This document shows, piece after piece, positions 60,881 to 64,000 of a DNA stretch of 64,000 nucleotides. The notes below the pieces were generated by a model. It made no database searches, was not told where the DNA came from, and saw nothing but the letters and a program-made list of their open reading frames with translations. The stretch is from positions 62,001 to 126,000 of the forward strand of contig NZ_JAGKJI010000001.1 of the NCBI RefSeq assembly GCF_020329485.1. Direction: 5' to 3'. Positions within the stretch are counted from its first letter, which is position 1, and every line of letters starts with the position of its first letter. The position numbers and the translations under genes were made by a program. This DNA is from Bradyrhizobium cenepequi. Lineage in GTDB: Bacteria; Pseudomonadota; Alphaproteobacteria; Rhizobiales; Xanthobacteraceae.

Positions 60881-61105
60881 ATGGCAGGTTCGGAAGACGG
60901 GTCCAGCATGCAGGACGAGAAGGACAAGCAGGAGCGGCAGACCGCGGTCGCGTCGAATGAGTCAAGACAGCATCGCCTCAAGCTCGCGCTGCGCGAAAAC
61001 CTCAAGCGGCGGAAATCACAGATGCGCGGGCGCAGCGGTCTTGCATCTTCCGAACCGGCTGAGGGCCGACTAGATGACGCAGGCGATGGCGAGCCGGATC
61101 GCTAG
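60881..61105 (+). CDS. Small basic hypothetical protein
   Basis: This 74-residue protein (MAGSEDGSSMQDEKDKQERQ at the start) has a charged helical core SRQHRLKLALRENLKRRKSQ, RGRSGLASSEPAEG. A similar LALRENLKRRK-type small protein is widespread in alphaproteobacteria, often near murA, which is not present here. It is probably cytoplasmic; function unknown. ATG 60881 or ATG 60908 are both possible starts. Confidence 0.6.
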   Translation: MAGSEDGSSMQDEKDKQERQTAVASNESRQHRLKLALRENLKRRKSQMRGRSGLASSEPAEGRLDDAGDGEPDR

Positions 61106-61162
61106 CAGGTCCAGTATGCTTCACATGTGGCTGCCGTGTCTGGTTGAGGGGGAGTAGCTGAG

Positions 61163-62863
61163 ATGGCTGCAGAGACGATAGCGAATCCAGCGAGTCCGAT
61201 CAGCGCGAGATCCCTCGCGTTTCCGCGGCATGAACAGACCTTTCCAACCCTGACCGAGCACGAGATCGAGCGCATGCGCCGGTTCGGCGAGGTCAGGCAC
61301 TATAGCGACGGCGAAGCACTGTTCGAGACCGGCAAGCCGGGGCCGGGCATGTTCGTGGTGCTTTCGGGCACCGTCGCGATCACCCAGCGCGATGGCCTCG
61401 GCCATGTCACGCCGGTGATCGATCAGGGGCCGGGACAATTCCTGGCCGAGATTGCCCAGCTGTCCGGCCGGCCCGCGCTGGTCGATGGTCATGCGGAAGG
61501 CGACGTCGAGACGCTCTTGATCCCGCCGGACAGATTGCGGGCGCTGTTGGTGGCCGAGGCCGATCTCGGCGAGCGCATCATGCGCGCGCTGATCCTGCGC
61601 CGCGTCAACCTGATCCAAGGCGGCGTCGGCGGCCCCGTGCTGATCGGTCCCCCGTCGCTCGGCAAGATAGCGCAGCTACAGAATTTCCTGGCGCGCAACG
61701 GCCAGCCCTATCATGTCGTCGATCCTGACACTGACAAGGATGCGGCCGATCTGGTGGCGCGCTATTCGCCGACCCGCGCCGAACTGCCGCTGGTGGTCTG
61801 CCCCAGCGGCAACGTGCTGCGCAACCCGTCCGAGACCGCGCTTGCGATGGCGATGGGCATGATCGGCGACCACACCCATGACAAGCTCTATGATGTTGCC
61901 GTCGTCGGCAGCGGGCCGGCCGGGCTCGCCACCGCCGTCTATGCGGCGTCCGAAGGCCTGTCGGTCGCGGTGCTCGATTCGCGCGCCTTCGGCGGCCAGG
62001 CCGGCGCCAGCGCCCGCATCGAAAACTATCTGGGCTTTCCGACCGGCATTTCCGGCCAGGCACTCGCCGGACGCGCCTTCAACCAGGCGCAGAAATTCGG
62101 CGCGGAAATCCTGATCCCGGTCTCCATCAGATCGCTCGATTGCTCCAAGCAGGACGGCCTGTTCTCGCTCGCGACCGACTGCGGGCATACCTTGCGCGCA
62201 AGGTCGATCGTGGTGGCGAGCGGGGCGCGCTATCGCCGGCCGGGAATCGAAAATCTCGAGGCCTTCGAGGGCCGCGGCGTCTGGTACTGGGCCTCGCCGA
62301 TCGAGGCCAAGCTGTGTGCCGGTCAGGACGTGGTGCTGGTCGGCGGCGGCAATTCCGCCGGCCAGGCCGCGGTGTTCCTGTCGGGCCATGTACGCAAGGT
62401 CTACATGATGATCCGCGGCGGCGGCCTGGGGGCCAGCATGTCGCGCTACCTGATCGAGCGCATCGAGGCGACGCCGAACATCGAATTGATGTTCAACACC
62501 GAGATCACAGCCCTCGAAGGCGGCGAGGATTCCACGCTGCAGCACGTGCGCTGGAAGAGCCGCCTGGCGCCGGAGGAGCACACGCTCGACGTCAACAATG
62601 TCTTCCTGTTCGTCGGCGCCGATCCCGCGACGAGGTGGCTTGAGGGCTGCGGCGTCAACGTCGACCGCGCAGGCTTCGTGCTGACCGGTCAGAACGGCGG
62701 GCGACAGGGACAATTACTCGAGACCACGGTGCCCGGCGTGTTCGCCGTCGGCGACGTCCGCTCCGGATCGGTCAAGCGCGTCGGCGGCGCGATCGGCGAG
62801 GGCGCCCAGGTCGTGGCGGCGTTGCACGGTTTCCTCGCCGACAACGCCAATTCCACGGCGTAG
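61163..62863 (+). CDS. cNMP-binding / thioredoxin-fold / TrxR-like flavoprotein fusion
   Basis: This 566-residue fusion has a cyclic nucleotide-binding (CAP_ED) domain at about residues 28-150 (EVRHYSDGEALFETGKPGPG). A thioredoxin/glutaredoxin-like domain at about 155-235 lacks a CxxC (VLIGPPSLGKIAQLQNFLAR). The FAD/NADPH thioredoxin-reductase-like part runs from about 244 on, with GSGPAG (249-254) and GGGNSAG (394-400). The redox CxxC of thioredoxin reductase is absent: the equivalent reads GRGVWYWASPIEAK (Trp-Ala-Ser-Pro, 376-379). Ligand and electron acceptor are unknown. A ZnF-UBP gene follows 10 bp later. Confidence 0.88.
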   Translation: MAAETIANPASPISARSLAFPRHEQTFPTLTEHEIERMRRFGEVRHYSDGEALFETGKPGPGMFVVLSGTVAITQRDGLGHVTPVIDQGPGQFLAEIAQLSGRPALVDGHAEGDVETLLIPPDRLRALLVAEADLGERIMRALILRRVNLIQGGVGGPVLIGPPSLGKIAQLQNFLARNGQPYHVVDPDTDKDAADLVARYSPTRAELPLVVCPSGNVLRNPSETALAMAMGMIGDHTHDKLYDVAVVGSGPAGLATAVYAASEGLSVAVLDSRAFGGQAGASARIENYLGFPTGISGQALAGRAFNQAQKFGAEILIPVSIRSLDCSKQDGLFSLATDCGHTLRARSIVVASGARYRRPGIENLEAFEGRGVWYWASPIEAKLCAGQDVVLVGGGNSAGQAAVFLSGHVRKVYMMIRGGGLGASMSRYLIERIEATPNIELMFNTEITALEGGEDSTLQHVRWKSRLAPEEHTLDVNNVFLFVGADPATRWLEGCGVNVDRAGFVLTGQNGGRQGQLLETTVPGVFAVGDVRSGSVKRVGGAIGEGAQVVAALHGFLADNANSTA

Positions 62864-62873
62864 GAAACAGCGG

Positions 62874-63182
62874 ATGTCCAAAGGCTGCAGCCATATCGCC
62901 GGCATTCAGACCGTCACGCCGAGCGCGCTCGGCTGCGAGGAATGCTTGAAGGGCGGCAGCCGGTGGCTGCATTTGCGCATCTGCCGCACCTGCGGACATG
63001 TCGGCTGCTGCGATGATTCCCCGAACAAGCATGCGACCGCGCATTTTCACGCGACCGGCCATCCGATCATCGAAGGCTATGATCCGCCGGAAGGCTGGGG
63101 CTGGTGCTACGTCGATCGCGTGCTGTTTGATCTCTCGCAGCGCAAGACGCCGCACAACGGCCCGATCCCGCGCTACTACTAG
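62874..63182 (+). CDS. ZnF-UBP zinc-finger protein
   Basis: This 102-residue protein is essentially one ubiquitin-C-terminal-hydrolase-type zinc finger (ZnF-UBP). Zinc ligands and signatures are CSHIAGIQTV, GCEECLKGGSRWLHLRICRT, CGHVGCCDDSPNKHATAHFH, TGHPIIEGYD and the Trp/Tyr GWGWCYVDRVLF. In eukaryotes this domain binds the free C-terminus of ubiquitin. It starts 10 bp after the flavoprotein fusion gene and is surely co-transcribed. The bacterial partner ligand is unknown. Confidence 0.9.
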   Translation: MSKGCSHIAGIQTVTPSALGCEECLKGGSRWLHLRICRTCGHVGCCDDSPNKHATAHFHATGHPIIEGYDPPEGWGWCYVDRVLFDLSQRKTPHNGPIPRYY

Positions 63183-63381
63183 TTCGAATGCTTTGGCGAC
63201 TGCTGTCATTTATGACAGGCATGCAAACAGTTTCAGCAGATCCGATACATTAGTTTACTCCCGTCATATCCAATCATCTTATCTGCATCATATAAATCCG
63301 ACCTCCAGTCCGCGAAGTGTGTAGCAATCCCGTTTGTTGCATCGTATTGTTCCCCGCGGTTCTCAATGGGGAGTGCTTCAC

Positions 63382-63891
63382 ATGGTCCTGGGTATGAGCT
63401 TGGCCACGTTTACGCTTGTTCACGTGGTGATCAGTCTGATTGCAATCGTCGCGGGCTTTGTGGTGATGTTCGGGCTGCTCAGCTCGAAGCAGATGCCGGG
63501 GCTCACCGCGATCTTCCTGTTGTTCACGATCCTCACCAGCGTCACCGGCTTCCTGTTTCCGTTCAAGGAGCTTTTGCCCTCGCACATCTTCGGCGTCATC
63601 TCGCTGATCCTGCTCGCGGCCGCCTGCATCGCGCTCTATAGCATGAAGCTCTCGGGTGCCTGGCGCCCGGTCTACATCGTGACGGCGATGACGTCGCTTT
63701 ATCTCAACGTCTTCGTGCTGGTGGTTCAGTCCTTCCTCAAGATTCCCGCGCTGCAGGCGCTGGCGCCGAGCGTGCCGCCGGCTCCGCCGTCCGGCCCGGT
63801 GTTCGCCGTCGTGCAGGGCATCGTGCTGGTGTTGTTCGTGGTGGCGATCATCGGCGTCTGGCGGCGCTTCAGGCCGATGGCCTTCGCCTAA
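63382..63891 (+). CDS. Small multi-span membrane protein
   Basis: This 169-residue protein has four or five transmembrane helices: about residues 6-32 (TFTLVHVVISLIAIVAGFVV), 41-61 (GLTAIFLLFTILTSVTGFLF), 68-90 (IFGVISLILLAAACIALYSM), about 100-120, and near the end (GIVLVLFVVAIIGVW). The C-terminus is RRFRPMAFA. Start ATG 63382 has GGGGAG upstream; ATG 63394 is possible. No family recognised. The 3' end of the gene is complete. Confidence 0.65.
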   Translation: MVLGMSLATFTLVHVVISLIAIVAGFVVMFGLLSSKQMPGLTAIFLLFTILTSVTGFLFPFKELLPSHIFGVISLILLAAACIALYSMKLSGAWRPVYIVTAMTSLYLNVFVLVVQSFLKIPALQALAPSVPPAPPSGPVFAVVQGIVLVLFVVAIIGVWRRFRPMAFA

Positions 63892-63904
63892 AGACCCGGA
63901 GGGC

Positions 63905-64000
63905 CGTGTTAGCGCAAAGTGGAAGCGGGTTTTCCTTCGCTACAAACGCGAAGCGTTTGCGCGGAGATCATGCTCTTGATCTGATTGACATCGTGGTTTG
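63905..64000. repeat. Partial palindromic dispersed repeat at the window edge
   Basis: caaagtggaagcgggttttc followed by aaacgcgaagcgtttgcgcg and gatcatgctcttgatctg resembles the elements at 40744 and 46981. It runs off the window end. Confidence 0.5.

Overview
The window is a high-GC alphaproteobacterial chromosome segment, most likely Bradyrhizobium or a close relative. The evidence is the ALA-synthase type hemA (409 residues), a class I lysyl-tRNA synthetase, a split F0 ATP-synthase operon (I-a-c-b'-b) away from F1, Porin_2-type outer-membrane porins, and dispersed palindromic intergenic repeats of the kind common in this group. I see no prophage, insertion sequence, CRISPR array or rRNA. 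One tRNA gene (tRNA-Thr, GGT) is present.

Layout. 1-8.5 kb: FAD dehydrogenase, small secreted protein, SCO/SenC copper protein, solute-binding protein, lysK, Tat-exported alpha carbonic anhydrase, ketopantoate-reductase-like gene. 8.6-16.5 kb: accessory metabolism: a TetR gene divergent from SnoaL-like and DUF3237 genes across a perfect palindrome, a 3' fragment of an aquaporin gene, a class II aldolase, an NDH-2-like flavoprotein with an MFS exporter whose normal start codon is missing, two small secreted proteins, and a LexA/S24-type regulator. 16.6-28 kb: core genes: DUF952-pyrD, a divergent two-component pair, thrC-M16 protease-GNAT, and the F0 ATP synthase operon. 28-41.6 kb: YjbQ, an MHS-family transporter facing a CrbR-like response regulator, the SLC5-type hybrid kinase CrbS, hemA, a metallo-beta-lactamase-fold hydrolase, a chemoreceptor, and an Omp25-like barrel. 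41.8-47.6 kb: small proteins, an alpha/beta-hydrolase homologue that appears to lack its catalytic His, a MarR regulator, and a large porin.

47.7-55.1 kb is the most interesting metabolic stretch. An IclR regulator, a class III CoA-transferase and a Tat-exported TctC/Bug binding protein are followed by a periplasmic oxidation module. The module has a 15-bp palindrome, a 30-codon leader ORF, a PCu(A)C-type copper chaperone, a PQQ alcohol dehydrogenase, a cytochrome c and an unknown exported protein overlapping the cytochrome gene by 4 nt. The dehydrogenase carries the extra active-site Asp that marks lanthanide-dependent enzymes.

55.3-60.2 kb is a lower-confidence, more AT-rich accessory patch holding an RTX-repeat protein without a visible type I exporter, small secreted proteins and an Mrr-like restriction endonuclease. 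60.5-64 kb holds tRNA-Thr, a small basic protein, and a cyclic-nucleotide-domain / thioredoxin-fold / thioredoxin-reductase-like fusion that has lost its redox cysteines. That fusion is paired with a ZnF-UBP (ubiquitin-tail-binding type) zinc-finger protein, which is unusual in a bacterium. A small membrane protein closes the window.
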